A stretch of DNA of 64,000 bases from Niallia sp. XMNu-256 (GCF_036670015.1 NZ_CP137636.1:3078501-3142500); one strand, 5' to 3'. Numbered from the stretch's first letter, positions 45,124 to 57,455 are shown. Notes: generated by a model from the letters alone, not told the origin. Numbers and translations: made by a program.

Positions 45124-45657
45124 TTATAATGAGAGGGTAATGCTTTGAAACACGGAAATCATCAATAATATTAAGCCGGCAATCCCAGATATAGTAAAAT
45201 ATAATTGCTTATATTTCAAACCAGTTATTAGCCAAAGCAAACCATTTGTTCCAATCACACTATATAGAACAATGAAACTAGATGTATGAGTTAAGGTTAA
45301 TTGTAAAGATACAAACAATATAAGGAGCGCTGTCAAAATAAGTGGAATTTGATATAGAAGGTCCTTTTTAGCTAATATAAAAGTTACATAAATACCAATA
45401 ATAACGGAAAATAGACTAAAGACGATTTGCAAAATGAGAGATAATTCAGTAAAATAAAATAAAAATACCCCAATTGGAATTAGCAAGAATAAAGAACCGT
45501 TAAACTTCTGAGGTTTTACTTTTTCCATTTGTTGGTATAAACCCTCTCCTTTCGTATATAAAGCAAGGAGAAAGTCACAATAATGTTCTGGAAGGAGCCG
45601 ACTCTTTTTCCAATAAAAGATTTCATTAATAATCAGTTGTTTCCGATTTTCTTGCAT
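45124..45657 (-). CDS. Uncharacterised membrane protein
   Basis: 177 residues. A charged N-terminal part (1-55, ENRKQLIINEIFYWKKSR) and then about five hydrophobic helices. No recognised domain. The ATG at 45657 follows nothing strong. Between sigA and the acyl-CoA dehydrogenase. Function unknown. Confidence 0.7.
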   Translation of the reverse strand: MQENRKQLIINEIFYWKKSRLLPEHYCDFLLALYTKGEGLYQQMEKVKPQKFNGSLFLLIPIGVFLFYFTELSLILQIVFSLFSVIIGIYVTFILAKKDLLYQIPLILTALLILFVSLQLTLTHTSSFIVLYSVIGTNGLLWLITGLKYKQLYFTISGIAGLILLMISVFQSITLSL

Positions 45658-45694
45658 ATATTCACGACCTTACACTCATATGTAAACAATCACA

Positions 45695-45736
45695 AAAGAA
45701 AAAATAGTTCACTTCTATTAAGAAGCAAACTATTTC
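45695..45736 (-). terminator. Terminator after sigA
   Basis: On the minus strand AAATAGTTTGCTTC and GAAGTGAACTATTT pair with one mismatch, followed by TTTTTTC. Confidence 0.82.
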
Positions 45737-45746
45737 TTACAAGCGT

Positions 45747-46871
45747 TTATTCTAAAAAGTCTTTTAGTCTTTTGCTTCGACTTGGGTGTCTTAATTTTCT
45801 TAAGGCTTTTGCCTCAATTTGACGGATACGTTCACGAGTTACTCCAAAGACTTTACCTACTTCTTCTAGAGTGCGTGTTCTCCCATCGTCAAGTCCAAAG
45901 CGAAGTCGTAATACATTTTCTTCTCTGTCAGTAAGTGTATCTAGAACATCTTCTAGTTGTTCTTTTAATAACTCATATGCTGCATGTTCTGATGGGGATG
46001 TCGCTTCATGGTCTTCGATAAAGTCTCCGAGATGCGAATCATCCTCTTCACCGATTGGTGTTTCTAAAGAAACAGGTTCTTGAGCTATTTTTAAAATTTC
46101 TCTAACCTTCTCAGGCGATAAATCCATATCTTCACCGATTTCTTCTGGTGTTGGTTCACGACCTAAGTCTTGTAGCAGCTGTCTTTGAACACGAACAAGT
46201 TTATTAATCGTTTCAACCATATGAACAGGAATTCGAATGGTTCTCGCTTGGTCCGCAATTGCTCGAGTAATTGCTTGACGAATCCACCAAGTCGCATACG
46301 TACTAAATTTGAATCCTTTACGATAATCAAATTTCTCTACAGCCTTAATTAAGCCCATATTTCCTTCTTGGATGAGGTCTAAGAATAGCATTCCACGGCC
46401 TACATAACGTTTAGCAATACTAACAACTAATCTCAGGTTTGCTTCTGCTAACCGTCTTTTTGCTTCTTCATCTCCTTGCTCAATTCTTAAGGCAAGGTTT
46501 ACTTCATCTTCTGCTGACAGAAGATTGACACGGCCGATTTCTTTTAAGTACATCCGAACAGGGTCGTTAATTTTAACACCAGGGGGAACACTTAAATCAT
46601 TTAAGTCAAATTCTTCCTCATTTTTTTCCATATCTTTTGCAGGCGGATCATCTTCCTCTGATTCACCTACTAATTCTACTCCATGATCACCTAAATACTC
46701 ATAGAACTCATCCATTTGGTGAGAGTCAAGCTCAAACGTTGCTAATTTTTCAGCAATATCATCATAAGCAAGGACGCCTGTCTTTTTTCCTAATAATGTT
46801 AACTGCTCTTTAACCTGTTCTAGGGTTAGTTCTGATTCAACCTCTTTTGAACGAGCCGATTTTTCAGCCAT
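45747..46871 (-). CDS. sigA: RNA polymerase housekeeping sigma factor SigA
   Basis: 374 residues. Region 1.1 is short and acidic; region 2.4 has the -10 recognition helix ([20 protein letters not shown]), region 3 and region 4.2 ([17 protein letters not shown]) are complete. Directs most transcription. It follows dnaG with a 32-bp gap, the macromolecular synthesis operon arrangement. The ATG follows GGAGGGG. Confidence 0.98.
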   Translation of the reverse strand: MAEKSARSKEVESELTLEQVKEQLTLLGKKTGVLAYDDIAEKLATFELDSHQMDEFYEYLGDHGVELVGESEEDDPPAKDMEKNEEEFDLNDLSVPPGVKINDPVRMYLKEIGRVNLLSAEDEVNLALRIEQGDEEAKRRLAEANLRLVVSIAKRYVGRGMLFLDLIQEGNMGLIKAVEKFDYRKGFKFSTYATWWIRQAITRAIADQARTIRIPVHMVETINKLVRVQRQLLQDLGREPTPEEIGEDMDLSPEKVREILKIAQEPVSLETPIGEEDDSHLGDFIEDHEATSPSEHAAYELLKEQLEDVLDTLTDREENVLRLRFGLDDGRTRTLEEVGKVFGVTRERIRQIEAKALRKLRHPSRSKRLKDFLE

Positions 46872-46903
46872 TTGTCCCCCTCCTTCAAAAAATCAAGAAA
46901 CCA

Positions 46904-48712
46904 TTACATTGTTTTACGAATTTGTTGAATTTCCTGCCAAAGGATTTTAGCCTTTTCAAAATCCTTTTGGCGGCCTGCTTCTTTTAGCTCAGCCTCTTTT
47001 TCCTTTATTTCTAATTCTTTTTTATATTTCAACACCTGGTTTATATAGTCCATTAATTCTTGGTGGGATATATCATCATTTATTTGCGTCATGTCTATTT
47101 CAACAATAATCCGCCGTAACCTTTCATCCTCAACATAATTAAGAAAACTATTCAAATCAGGTGCATCATTCATTTCATAAAATCCATATAAGTAAGTTAT
47201 AATAGCTTGATGTTCATCAATATTAAATGTATTTCCTTGAAGTAATTCCTGTACTTTATAGGCTACATCCGGACTTTGTAGCATATGTGCAATTAGCGAT
47301 CTCTCAGCATTTTGGTATGCTGGTTTGACCTTTTCTACATACTTTGGCACCATAACCAGCTTTGGTGACGGTTCAACAGTCTCTTTCCGACTTTTCGTAA
47401 CCTGTTTTGAATGCTGTCTTTCCTGCTGCTTTAACGCTTCAAGGGAGAGACTAAACTCATCTGCCAGTTGTCTTAAGTAGAGATCCTTTTCTACAGCACT
47501 TTCTAGAAAACTAATTTCTTTTAGTACTTCTTCGATATAAAGTAACCGATCTCCTTCAACCTGTAAGTTTTTCCCCTTGCGGAAGTATCGCATTTTAAAG
47601 CCCATGAAGGTTAGACTTGAGCCAATACAATCGTTTCTGAATCGTTCTTCACCGTAAGTCTTGACATAATCATCAGGGTCCATTCCCTGTGGCATGATCG
47701 CCACTTTGACTTGACATTTGGCTTTTTGAAGCATGTTGCCAGCACGATATGCCGCCTCAATTCCCGCTGAGTCAGAATCATAACAAATGGTTACGGACTG
47801 AACATTTTTCTTTAATATAGATACATGCTCTTCGGTTAGAGATGTACCCATTGTGGCAACACCGTTGTCGATATCTGACCGATCAGCCGCAATGACGTCT
47901 GCAAACCCTTCAAATAATACAGCATGTTGCTGTTTCCTTATTGTCGGTCTAGCCAACTGATAATTATATAGAACTTTACTTTTATTAAAAATGGCTGTTT
48001 CAGGACTATTTAAATATTTGGGTTGCTCTGATCCTAATGTCCTTCCTGAAAAAGCAATCGTGTCATGATTTTCGTTAATAATCGGAAAAATGATTCGATC
48101 GCGAAACCGATCAAAATAACCACCATCTTGCTCGCGCTTAATAATGAGTCCTGCTTGTTCCAATAGCTCTGGTTGGAACTTTTTACTCATTAAAAATTTA
48201 TAATCAAAGTCCCATGAATCTAAAGCATATCCAATTTGGAATTTCTCAATGGACTGTGTTGAAAAGCCCCTCTCAAGCAGGTATTCTAAAGCTTTCTGAC
48301 CCTCTTTTGTGTTTACAAGCAAATGATGATAAAATTTACTCAATAGATTATGAGCATCGATCATCTGCTTTATATGATGAGGAACAGACTTTGCCTTACC
48401 CATATTAGGTATGTGATTACCAATTTCAACATTTGCTTTATCTGCAAGTTTAACTGTCGCTTCGAGAAAAGTTAGACCCTCAATATCCATAAGAAATGAG
48501 AATGCATTGCCACCTGCTCCACACCCAAAGCAATGATACACTTGTTTATCTGGAGAAACTGAAAATGACGGAGTGTTTTCATGGTGGAATGGACAGAGAC
48601 CTGAATAATTGCGTCCTTGCTTCTTAAGCTGTACATATTCACTTATGATATCCACAATATCTGTTGCTTGCCGGATCTTATCTATTGTTTCTTCGGCAAT
48701 TCGCTCTGACAA
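46904..48712 (-). CDS. dnaG: DNA primase DnaG
   Basis: 602 residues from TTG 48712, six bases after GGAGGTG; the ATG 15 bp upstream lies before that site. Zinc-ribbon CPFHHENTPS...HCFGC, TOPRIM domain (VLFEGFADVIAA, ITICYDSDSAG), then a helicase-binding C-terminal domain. Makes RNA primers. Relatives begin with similar residues (RIAEETIDKIRQ). YqxD, which precedes it in B. subtilis, is absent. Confidence 0.95.
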   Translation of the reverse strand: MSERIAEETIDKIRQATDIVDIISEYVQLKKQGRNYSGLCPFHHENTPSFSVSPDKQVYHCFGCGAGGNAFSFLMDIEGLTFLEATVKLADKANVEIGNHIPNMGKAKSVPHHIKQMIDAHNLLSKFYHHLLVNTKEGQKALEYLLERGFSTQSIEKFQIGYALDSWDFDYKFLMSKKFQPELLEQAGLIIKREQDGGYFDRFRDRIIFPIINENHDTIAFSGRTLGSEQPKYLNSPETAIFNKSKVLYNYQLARPTIRKQQHAVLFEGFADVIAADRSDIDNGVATMGTSLTEEHVSILKKNVQSVTICYDSDSAGIEAAYRAGNMLQKAKCQVKVAIMPQGMDPDDYVKTYGEERFRNDCIGSSLTFMGFKMRYFRKGKNLQVEGDRLLYIEEVLKEISFLESAVEKDLYLRQLADEFSLSLEALKQQERQHSKQVTKSRKETVEPSPKLVMVPKYVEKVKPAYQNAERSLIAHMLQSPDVAYKVQELLQGNTFNIDEHQAIITYLYGFYEMNDAPDLNSFLNYVEDERLRRIIVEIDMTQINDDISHQELMDYINQVLKYKKELEIKEKEAELKEAGRQKDFEKAKILWQEIQQIRKTM

Positions 48713-49130
48713 AGTGAACACCTCCATTTACTTTATGAGGTATTCGTCAAAAAAACTTAAAATCCTGCATTAATAGACAATTTTTTTATCAAACTCCTTA
48801 TTCCTATTCAATTAGCTTTCATTAGATTGCCTAATGATCTAATAATTCTACATCACTCCACAAATTCCCTCTTTCAAAAATGACTTTTCTGCTGAATTTC
48901 TGTCGAATTTCTTTTTTACCCTTGACATCTCACAATAAATAGTTTATTCCTTGTAATGGAACTCTAAACCTAATATGAATAAATTTTTATCACAATTTTT
49001 TATTATAGTATAAAAAGCATGATTATGCACCTATTTTATCACTTAGTTTACACCAACCCTTTAAAATCCAAACGTACAATCGCATATCATTTGGCAATAA
49101 AAAAAGAAATAGCACATTTATTGCTATGTG
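48713..49130. other. Intergenic region between dnaG and ppsR
   Basis: AT-rich leader of about 400 bp. It contains the ppsR terminator at its right end and presumed dnaG-sigA promoters (for example a TTGACG near 48757), none clearly matching. No gene or repeat element was seen. Confidence 0.5.
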
Positions 49131-49139
49131 CTATTTCTT
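49106..49139 (-). terminator. Terminator at the ppsR stop
   Basis: On the minus strand AGAAATAGCACA pairs with TGTGCTATTTCT, followed by TTTTTTT. It overlaps the last codons of ppsR. Confidence 0.9.
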
Positions 49140-49952
49140 GGAACTATTCTTTTGAACCATGTTGTAAATAATATTTGCTGTTTCCTCAACCGCTTTATTT
49201 GTTACATCAATGACCGGACACCCAATACGTTGTATCACCTTTTCAAAATAGATCAGTTCTTCTCTAATTCGTTCTAATTTAGCGTAATTTGCCTGGTCAC
49301 TTAAACCTAATGAGCGTAAACGTTCCGTTCTAATTCCAATTAACATTTCAGGACTAATTTTTAACCCGATACATTTTGCTGGGTCTATAGTAAAGAGTTC
49401 TTCCGGTGGATCTACTTCCGGTACAATTGGTACATTTGCAACTTTGACTCTCCGATGAGCCAAATATTGAGAAAGTGGTGTTTTTGACGTTCTTGAAACA
49501 CCGATTAGAACTAGATCTGCTTTAAGCACCCCACGCGGATCACGCCCATCGTCATATTTGACAGCAAATTCAATTGCCTCTACTTTTTTAAAGTAATCTT
49601 CATCTAATTTATGCATAAGACCTGGTTCATGCAATGGTTGTTTCCCTGATAGAGTTTGAATGTTACTAATTAACGGACCGATTACATCATATGCAATGAT
49701 TCCAGCATTAAGTGCTGCTTCTTTTAAATACTCGCGAATTTCCGGCCTTACGAGTGTATATACGATCATGCCTTGATCTTGTTTCGTTAAATAAATGACT
49801 TCGTCAACATTTGACAAGTCCTCAACAAACGGAAACCGCTTAATTATAAATGGATTTAATTTATTAAATTGGCTTATAGCCGCTTTTGTGACGAGTTCTG
49901 CCGTTTCTCCTAACGAGTCAGACACAACATAGATGATCGGCATTTTGCTCAT
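49131..49952 (-). CDS. ppsR: Bifunctional kinase/pyrophosphorylase PpsR family (YqfL)
   Basis: 273 residues. DUF299 family: [15 protein letters not shown] at the start and the nucleotide loop [15 protein letters not shown] near 150. Family members phosphorylate and dephosphorylate a threonine of pyruvate phosphate dikinase or PEP synthase. In B. subtilis YqfL also modulates CcpN, whose gene precedes it in one transcript (36-bp gap). Confidence 0.94.
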   Translation of the reverse strand: MSKMPIIYVVSDSLGETAELVTKAAISQFNKLNPFIIKRFPFVEDLSNVDEVIYLTKQDQGMIVYTLVRPEIREYLKEAALNAGIIAYDVIGPLISNIQTLSGKQPLHEPGLMHKLDEDYFKKVEAIEFAVKYDDGRDPRGVLKADLVLIGVSRTSKTPLSQYLAHRRVKVANVPIVPEVDPPEELFTIDPAKCIGLKISPEMLIGIRTERLRSLGLSDQANYAKLERIREELIYFEKVIQRIGCPVIDVTNKAVEETANIIYNMVQKNSSKK

Positions 49953-49988
49953 CTATTAAACATCCCCTTTACACAACGCCCTATACCA

Positions 49989-50627
49989 TTATTTATCCTC
50001 TGCTAAGTTAACGAATGCCCTCGTAATATTCGTCTTCGTTAATCGACCGATAACCTCATAGCCGCCATTATTTGACTCTTTAACGACTGGAACGGAATCA
50101 ATCTGCTTTTCAATTAAGTTCTTGGCAACATCAATTAACAGATCATCACGGAAACAAACAGTAATATTTGGCATTCTTGTCATAATGATATTAACCGGTA
50201 ATGAAGTCAATTCTTGATTCCCAATACTGGCTCTTAATAAATCTTTTCTAGATAAGACTCCCACAAGCAAGGACTCACTATCAACTACAAATAACGTTCC
50301 TACATCCTCCAAAAACATCGTAACAATAGCATCGTATACAGAGACATTTTCATTAACCACTACTGGAATAGACTGGTAATCCTTCACATATAACTTCTGT
50401 AAATTATCTGTTAATAGTTGAACACCCGTCTTTCCTGTATAAAAATAACCTACTCTCGGCCTAGCATCAAGAAACCCCGCCATTGTTAATATAGCTAAAT
50501 CCGGTCTAAGTGTAGCCCTTGTTAAATGCAGTCGATCCGCAATATGTTCACCTGTGATGGGACCATTTTCTTTTACGATTTCTAATATTTGTTCTTGCCG
50601 CTTATTTAGTTCTATTGTTAACACCAC
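49989..50627 (-). CDS. ccpN: Transcriptional repressor CcpN
   Basis: 212 residues. An N-terminal winged helix (ITGEHIADRLHLTRATLRPD, about 23-42) and two CBS domains (about 80-140 and 145-205) for ATP/ADP sensing. Represses gluconeogenic genes gapB and pckA under glycolytic growth. The start GTG at 50627 is weak; a second GTG follows at once, both within AGGTGGTG. A family B repeat lies 13 bp upstream, between it and glyS. Confidence 0.95.
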   Translation of the reverse strand: MVLTIELNKRQEQILEIVKENGPITGEHIADRLHLTRATLRPDLAILTMAGFLDARPRVGYFYTGKTGVQLLTDNLQKLYVKDYQSIPVVVNENVSVYDAIVTMFLEDVGTLFVVDSESLLVGVLSRKDLLRASIGNQELTSLPVNIIMTRMPNITVCFRDDLLIDVAKNLIEKQIDSVPVVKESNNGGYEVIGRLTKTNITRAFVNLAEDK

Positions 50628-50640
50628 CTATCATGCCCAT

Positions 50641-50903
50641 ATCAAATTCGCCCGCCAAATTTGCACCCGGATTTTCATCACGCTTTAAAGCTCAACATGC
50701 TTAGCATGATTAGGACGTTCTATCCCTAGTCATGATCGCTTGATAAAATCCGAGGCATCCACCGCAGGTTTAACTTCATTTTGCTGGGTTTAAGCCCCAC
50801 TAATCAGTAAACCCTCTGGCATTTATCCTTCACTTAAGAAGTGGAGGATTTTTGTACCGGTCACAATCTTTCGGTACTAAAAGCATTTGCTTAATGAAGT
50901 TAA
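50641..50903 (+). repeat. Family B repeat, upstream module plus long core
   Basis: Left module TCAAATTCGCCCG...CCAAATTTGCACCC (50642-50670), internal module TTAGGACGTTCTATCC, then a core with inverted ends TTAACTTCATTTTGC (50770-50784) and GCTTAATGAAGTTAA (50889-50903). It is the longest copy. The rest of the glyS-ccpN gap to 51063 contains small inverted repeats and a short leader; a weak hairpin near 50970-51000 may terminate glyS. Confidence 0.75.
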
Positions 50904-51063
50904 ATACTAATAATGTTATACTATTACATAAATTATTATATACTATTTTCCGAAAATGAAAAGATTAACTCTCATAATTCATGATGAGAAAACCTTTTAG
51001 GCATCCTTTAAGATTGGTGGTCTCCTAAAAAAAACGGTTTTGTTGGAAGTAATTAGTATACCC

Positions 51064-53136
51064 TTATTTGAAAATGATGTCATTTACATTGGCAAATCTT
51101 TTAATTAAAGTAGCTAATTGTGCCATAAAATTAAGACGGTTTTGTTTAATTTCAGGATCATTAGCCATAACCATCGTATGGTCGAAGTATCCATTGATTT
51201 CTTCCTTCATGGATAGAAGCAAATCAAAATAAGCCTCTTCTGTTACATGTTGATCTAATTGTTGATTGACCGATAAATATTTATCATATAACAGCTGTTC
51301 ATATTGATTTTCAAATAAAGATACTTTAATTTCCCCTATTGTTTCTGCTTTATTAGCTATATTTAAAACCCTGCTCAATGCTTCAATATTTTCTTTGAAA
51401 TCAGCTTCATTTTTCTTAACTTCCAATACTTCTGCACGATTAAATAATGAATGGATATCTCCTATATCATTTCCTAATACTGCATCAATTAAATCGTAGC
51501 GAACCTCACGCTCTTGTAATAAATGTTTAATCCGTAATTTAAAGAAGGCTACAAGTTCATCCGTCACATTTTCAATGCTTTGTTTTACTATCCCATCAGC
51601 TTGCAATAATGATAATGAATCATGGATCAAATCTTCAAAGTTCACTTCCCAGTCTTTGTGAAGCAGAATTTGTACAATTCCTGTTGCTTGGCGCCTTAAA
51701 GCATATGGATCTTGGGACCCACTAGGAATCATATTGATTGAAAAAAACGATGAAATGGTATCTAATTTATCCGCAATGGCTAAAATCGCACCTACATCTG
51801 AACTAGGCCTCTTGTCCTCAGCATTACGTGGCATGTAGTGTTCATTGATTGCAACTGCTACTGCTTCACTTTCCCCTTTTTGCCGTGCATATTTTTCCCC
51901 CATAACTCCTTGTAATTCAGGGAATTCGTTCACCATATTTGTGACTAAATCAAATTTACAAATTTGTGCTGCTCGATCTGTTGCTTTTTTATCCTCTGTT
52001 GAGAAAGCCAATTTATCAGAGAGGAGATTTGTTAATCGACGTACTCGATTCACTTTTTGAGCCAATGTCCCAATTTCCTCATGATAGACAATACTATTTA
52101 ACTTCTCTAAATATTGATCGATTTCTGTTCTTTTGTCTTCGCGATAAAAGAAGTCCGCGTCTGAAAGTCTCGCTCTTAAAACCTTTTCATTGCCCTTAGC
52201 AACATTTGCTAAATAATCCGAACCGCCATTTCTAATGGTTACAAATTGTGGAAGAATTTTTCCATCCGCTGATTTAACTGGGAAATAGCGTTGATGCTCC
52301 TTCATCGAAGTAATCAATACCTCTGCTGGCAGTTCTAAGTACTCCTCTTCAAACCCACCGTACAGGGCAGTTGGGTATTCAACTAAATTATTAACCTCTT
52401 CTAACAAATCTTCATCAACTGGAATGACCCAGCTTTTAGCTTCTTCTAATTGTTTTAATTGATTTAAGATCATGTTTTTCCGTTTTACAGGATCCACAAT
52501 TACGTACTGTGCAGACATTTGTTCTTCATAGTCTGACGGGTTTGTGATTTCTACTTTACCGCCAAGAAAACGATGTCCTAAACTCCAATTTGACGTACTA
52601 ACATCTACAATTGAAAAAGGAATGATCTCTTCACCATACAGAGCCACAAGCCATTTAATAGGACGTATATATTTTAAATCATAATCAGCCCAACGCATGT
52701 TTTTCGGAAAATGAATACTTGTAATAATTTCCCTTAGTTCTGGAAGCAACTCAATGGTTTTCTTGCCTTGAATAAACCTTTTGACATGGACATATTCGAC
52801 TCCACCAATTTCTTTAAAATAAATATCGTCCACTGTCACCCCTTGACCACGGGTAAAACCAATTGCGGCTTTTGTCCATTCTCCATTTGCATCTAGTGCT
52901 ATTTTTCTCGCAGGCCCTTTTGCCTCTTCATGTACATCCTCTTGTGTCTCAGTCACATCCTGTATAAGTACCGCTAGGCGTCTTGGTGTTGAATAAGCCT
53001 GAACATCACGAAATTTAATTTTCTTATGTTTAAACCACTCTCTAACCTTATCAGCAAGTTGATTCATGGAATCTGTAACATATCTGGCTGGCAGCTCTTC
53101 TAAACCAATTTCTAGTAAAATATCTTTTGTCGCCAT
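51064..53136 (-). CDS. glyS: Glycyl-tRNA synthetase beta subunit
   Basis: 690 residues. The beta subunit of the alpha2beta2 enzyme: HD-type and B3/4-like regions early (IGLEELPARYV, ITSMKEHQRYFPV), C-terminal anticodon-binding domain. With GlyQ charges tRNA-Gly. It starts with ATG overlapping the glyQ stop (TAATG), so the two are translationally coupled. Transcribed from the T-box promoter. Confidence 0.97.
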   Translation of the reverse strand: MATKDILLEIGLEELPARYVTDSMNQLADKVREWFKHKKIKFRDVQAYSTPRRLAVLIQDVTETQEDVHEEAKGPARKIALDANGEWTKAAIGFTRGQGVTVDDIYFKEIGGVEYVHVKRFIQGKKTIELLPELREIITSIHFPKNMRWADYDLKYIRPIKWLVALYGEEIIPFSIVDVSTSNWSLGHRFLGGKVEITNPSDYEEQMSAQYVIVDPVKRKNMILNQLKQLEEAKSWVIPVDEDLLEEVNNLVEYPTALYGGFEEEYLELPAEVLITSMKEHQRYFPVKSADGKILPQFVTIRNGGSDYLANVAKGNEKVLRARLSDADFFYREDKRTEIDQYLEKLNSIVYHEEIGTLAQKVNRVRRLTNLLSDKLAFSTEDKKATDRAAQICKFDLVTNMVNEFPELQGVMGEKYARQKGESEAVAVAINEHYMPRNAEDKRPSSDVGAILAIADKLDTISSFFSINMIPSGSQDPYALRRQATGIVQILLHKDWEVNFEDLIHDSLSLLQADGIVKQSIENVTDELVAFFKLRIKHLLQEREVRYDLIDAVLGNDIGDIHSLFNRAEVLEVKKNEADFKENIEALSRVLNIANKAETIGEIKVSLFENQYEQLLYDKYLSVNQQLDQHVTEEAYFDLLLSMKEEINGYFDHTMVMANDPEIKQNRLNFMAQLATLIKRFANVNDIIFK

Positions 53137-54020
53137 TAGTTATTTTCCTCCTTTGCTTTTAAAATTGGAAATCCTAGTTTTTCCCGTTCATCATAGAATG
53201 TTTTGGCAATTTTCCGTGCCAAATTACGGCAACGTGCTAAGTATCCTGTTCTTTCTGTTACAGAAATTGCTCCTCTTGCATCAAGCAAATTAAAGGTATG
53301 TGAGCATTTCAAGACATAATCGTAGGCTGGGTGTACAAGCCCTTCCTCCATTTGACGATGAGCCTCTTTTTCATACGTATTAAATAATCCAAACAACATA
53401 TCTACATCAGACGTTTCAAACGTATATTTCGAGTGCTCATATTCCGGTTGAAGGAATATATCACGAACCGTAAAGCCGTCTGTCCACTCTAGATCAAATA
53501 CATTTTCTTTATCTTGAATATAAGATGCCAACCTCTCAATTCCATATGTAATTTCCACAGAAACTGGCTTACATTCAAGTCCCCCAACTTGTTGGAAATA
53601 CGTAAATTGAGTAATTTCCATTCCATCTAGCCATACTTCCCACCCTAAACCAGCACAGCCTAATGATGGATTTTCCCAGTTATCCTCAACAAAGCGGATA
53701 TCATGCTTTAACGGATCAATTCCTAAGGCTTTAAGTGAATCAAGATAAAGGTCTTGAATATTATCAGGAGACGGCTTCATAATAACTTGAAATTGATGAT
53801 GCTGGTACAGACGGTTTGGATTTTCTCCGTAACGACCATCTGCTGGTCGGCGCGATGGTTCAACATACGCTACATTCCATGGCTCTGGTCCAATGGCTCT
53901 AAGGAATGTATACGGACTCATCGTTCCTGCTCCTTTTTCTGTATCATATGCCTGCATTAAAATACACCCTTGTTCAGACCAATGCTGTTGCAACGTTAAA
54001 ATCATATTTTGAATATTCAT
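53136..54020 (-). CDS. glyQ: Glycyl-tRNA synthetase alpha subunit
   Basis: 294 residues. Class II core with the motifs [39 protein letters not shown] and the C-terminal [11 protein letters not shown]. Catalytic subunit of the heterotetrameric enzyme. Preceded by a glycine T-box, so expression rises when tRNA-Gly is uncharged. Confidence 0.98.
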   Translation of the reverse strand: MNIQNMILTLQQHWSEQGCILMQAYDTEKGAGTMSPYTFLRAIGPEPWNVAYVEPSRRPADGRYGENPNRLYQHHQFQVIMKPSPDNIQDLYLDSLKALGIDPLKHDIRFVEDNWENPSLGCAGLGWEVWLDGMEITQFTYFQQVGGLECKPVSVEITYGIERLASYIQDKENVFDLEWTDGFTVRDIFLQPEYEHSKYTFETSDVDMLFGLFNTYEKEAHRQMEEGLVHPAYDYVLKCSHTFNLLDARGAISVTERTGYLARCRNLARKIAKTFYDEREKLGFPILKAKEENN

Positions 54021-54049
54021 TGGACACTCCTCTAATCATTGTTTTTTTC

Positions 54050-54277
54050 AAAATAAAAAACTCTCATCTCTATGCTTTAACAGCATAGGGACGAGAGTTT
54101 ACCCGCGGTTCCACCCTATTTGCTTAAAACAATGAGTTTTAAGCCACTTTACAAAAAGTGCTCCAGAATGCCCTTCCTTAACCCCCTATATCCGGCTTCC
54201 ACCACCCCAGACTCGCTTTAAATAGTGTAAGTTAAGTACTCCTCTCTTTCATAGCACTAACTATTGATTATTTACTT
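54050..54277 (-). ncRNA. Glycine T-box riboswitch upstream of glyQ
   Basis: The T-box AGGGUGGAACCGCGGGU is on the minus strand (54118-54102); UGGA can pair with UCCA of tRNA-Gly. A candidate GGC specifier lies in AAGGAAGGGCAUUCUGG (about 54185-54170). The terminator AACUCUCGUCCCUAUGC/GCAUAGAGAUGAGAGUU with a T run lies at 54050-54097. Stem I K-turn strings AUGAAAGAGAGGAGUA precede it. Uncharged tRNA-Gly should favour the antiterminator. Confidence 0.93.
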
Positions 54278-54283
54278 AAAATG

Positions 54284-54312
54284 AATATAGCGAAAACCAT
54301 TTCGATTGTCAA
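54284..54312 (-). promoter_or_regulatory. Sigma-A promoter of the glyQS T-box leader
   Basis: On the minus strand TTGACA (54312-54307), 17 bp, TATATT (54289-54284). Confidence 0.88.
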
Positions 54313-54316
54313 CTTT

Positions 54317-55060
54317 TTACAGAATTTTACTTATTTGATCAAGAAATTTTTTTGACTTTAAAAACAAACCCGAATACTCGTCATAATAATGATCAATGAC
54401 TGTTTTTAATTCTGTTTTGGTTTCTTCTTTTACCGAAATACTACCGAGGCGTTTCATATCAAGATAATAAAAAACCCGTAAAAGCTTAACGGTTGCTGGA
54501 GATATCTTTAAGTGGTAGGGATCAATATGTATACAGCGATGACAGAGAATTCCACCTTCTCGAATAGAAAACCCAAAGGTTCCTTCCCTACTGCCACATG
54601 AAGCGCACTGATCAAGTGTGGGATGCAAGCCAAGTACGCTTAGCATTTTAATCTCATAGATGTTTTTAATTATATCGGGATCATAACCCTCATTTAAATA
54701 GGTTAATGATTGCAGTAGCAGTTCAAATAAAAAAGGATTGCTTTTATTTTCTTCAAGACCTTTGTCTGTTAATTCTACTATAAAACTAGCATAGGCGGTT
54801 AAGAAAATATCCTCTTTAATTGAACGTAAAGAGGATATTATTTCACCTTGTTGCAAGCTTCCCATGCCTCTCGTTTTTTGTATTAAAAAAAGACCGTATG
54901 TGAAGGGCTGGGTGATGGCAGCTAACCGACTTTTCGGTTTTTTAGCACCATTTGCCATCACTCCATATTTACCCCATTCACGAGTAAATAAAGTTACTAT
55001 TTTATTTGTTTCACCATAATCTGTTGATCGAAGAATAATTCCCTCGCACTTTTGAAGCAT
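54317..55060 (-). CDS. recO: DNA repair protein RecO
   Basis: 247 residues. An N-terminal OB fold (residues 1-80, [16 protein letters not shown]), a helical domain, and a four-cysteine zinc site ([10 protein letters not shown] and LCHRC). Helps load RecA on SSB-coated DNA. The ATG follows GGGATGG. Downstream of yqzL and era. Confidence 0.96.
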   Translation of the reverse strand: MLQKCEGIILRSTDYGETNKIVTLFTREWGKYGVMANGAKKPKSRLAAITQPFTYGLFLIQKTRGMGSLQQGEIISSLRSIKEDIFLTAYASFIVELTDKGLEENKSNPFLFELLLQSLTYLNEGYDPDIIKNIYEIKMLSVLGLHPTLDQCASCGSREGTFGFSIREGGILCHRCIHIDPYHLKISPATVKLLRVFYYLDMKRLGSISVKEETKTELKTVIDHYYDEYSGLFLKSKKFLDQISKIL

Positions 55061-55089
55061 TCCTACACCATCCCTAAATTAGAGACAGA

Positions 55090-55233
55090 CTACATAATAG
55101 GAAAATCGACTTCGTCTAGCTCATCGTCCTTTCCCTCGGGTGTTCCTGAGTTCTCCTTTTCTAACTCCTTAAAAAGAAGATATGTGTCAACATTACCTGT
55201 CTGAGAAAAAACCTTCCAAGTAAAATCTAACAT
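55090..55233 (-). CDS. yqzL: YqzL family protein
   Basis: 47 residues, below the size of common ORF calls. It begins MLDFTWKVFSQTGNVDTYLL and ends with an acidic tail DDELDEVDFPIM, as in YqzL between era and recO in B. subtilis. The ATG follows AGAGGTGG. Function unknown. Confidence 0.88.
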   Translation of the reverse strand: MLDFTWKVFSQTGNVDTYLLFKELEKENSGTPEGKDDELDEVDFPIM

Positions 55234-55319
55234 TGAAAACCCACCTCTCTTTTGTTGGGACTAGCTATTGGATTTTTCCTTAAGTTTATAGTTGCCTGTC
55301 AATCAAAAAATCATGTGGT

Positions 55320-55660
55320 GAAATTTTTGCTAAATTAAATATGCCTGTTAAATTTGCTTAGGTTTTTCATCACACTTCACAGAACTACATCTAAAAATCT
55401 AGCCAGACTAGGACGTCCTGTCCGTCGCCTTAGCGGCTCGATAAATAACTTATAAAAATCGTGGTTTTACCGGAGTTAACTACATTCAGCAGGGGGCAAA
55501 TCCATAAAGGATGATAAAGCCGCTTGACAATATCTAAACTTTTGAACTGAAAGGCTTATACTGAATGTAATAAATACGTATGCATATTAACCACGTTTTG
55601 TTAATACTTTAAAAGGGTCTGTATTTAGATTCGCCCACCGAATTTGAGCCAAAAACTTAA
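55320..55660 (+). repeat. Rearranged family B repeat region
   Basis: Contains the internal module GACTAGGACGTCCTGTCCGT (near 55406), a core-like stretch with GTTAACTACATTCAGC (55475-55490) and ACTGAATGTAATAA (55560-55573), and a second left module GATTCGCCCACCGAATTTGAG (near 55630, one base over a perfect hairpin). It fills most of the 508-bp yqzL-era gap. No gene is seen in the gap. Confidence 0.65.
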
Positions 55661-55741
55661 CGTTATAGGGCATAATAGTTTAAATAAAGCTACTGATATA
55701 GTACATTGCTTCCTAATTTAGAGTAATACTGCTTAACAAGA

Positions 55742-57306
<1,565 letters not shown>

Positions 57307-57400
57307 TTATTTTACCCTATTCTTATAAAAATTTCATCGCCTTAGAGGAATTTTTCTATAAAAATATTCAATTTTCTAAAAACATTAAGTTCTGAATATA

Positions 57401-57455
57401 AAAAAATAAGGTTCTGCTATAAAATTGTCACCATCTATATAACAGAACGCTTATT
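57401..57455 (-). terminator. Terminator after dgkA
   Basis: On the minus strand AATAAG-GTTCTG pairs with CAGAAC-TTATT around a loop of about 26 nt, followed by TTTTTTT. The loop is long, so termination strength is uncertain. Confidence 0.65.
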
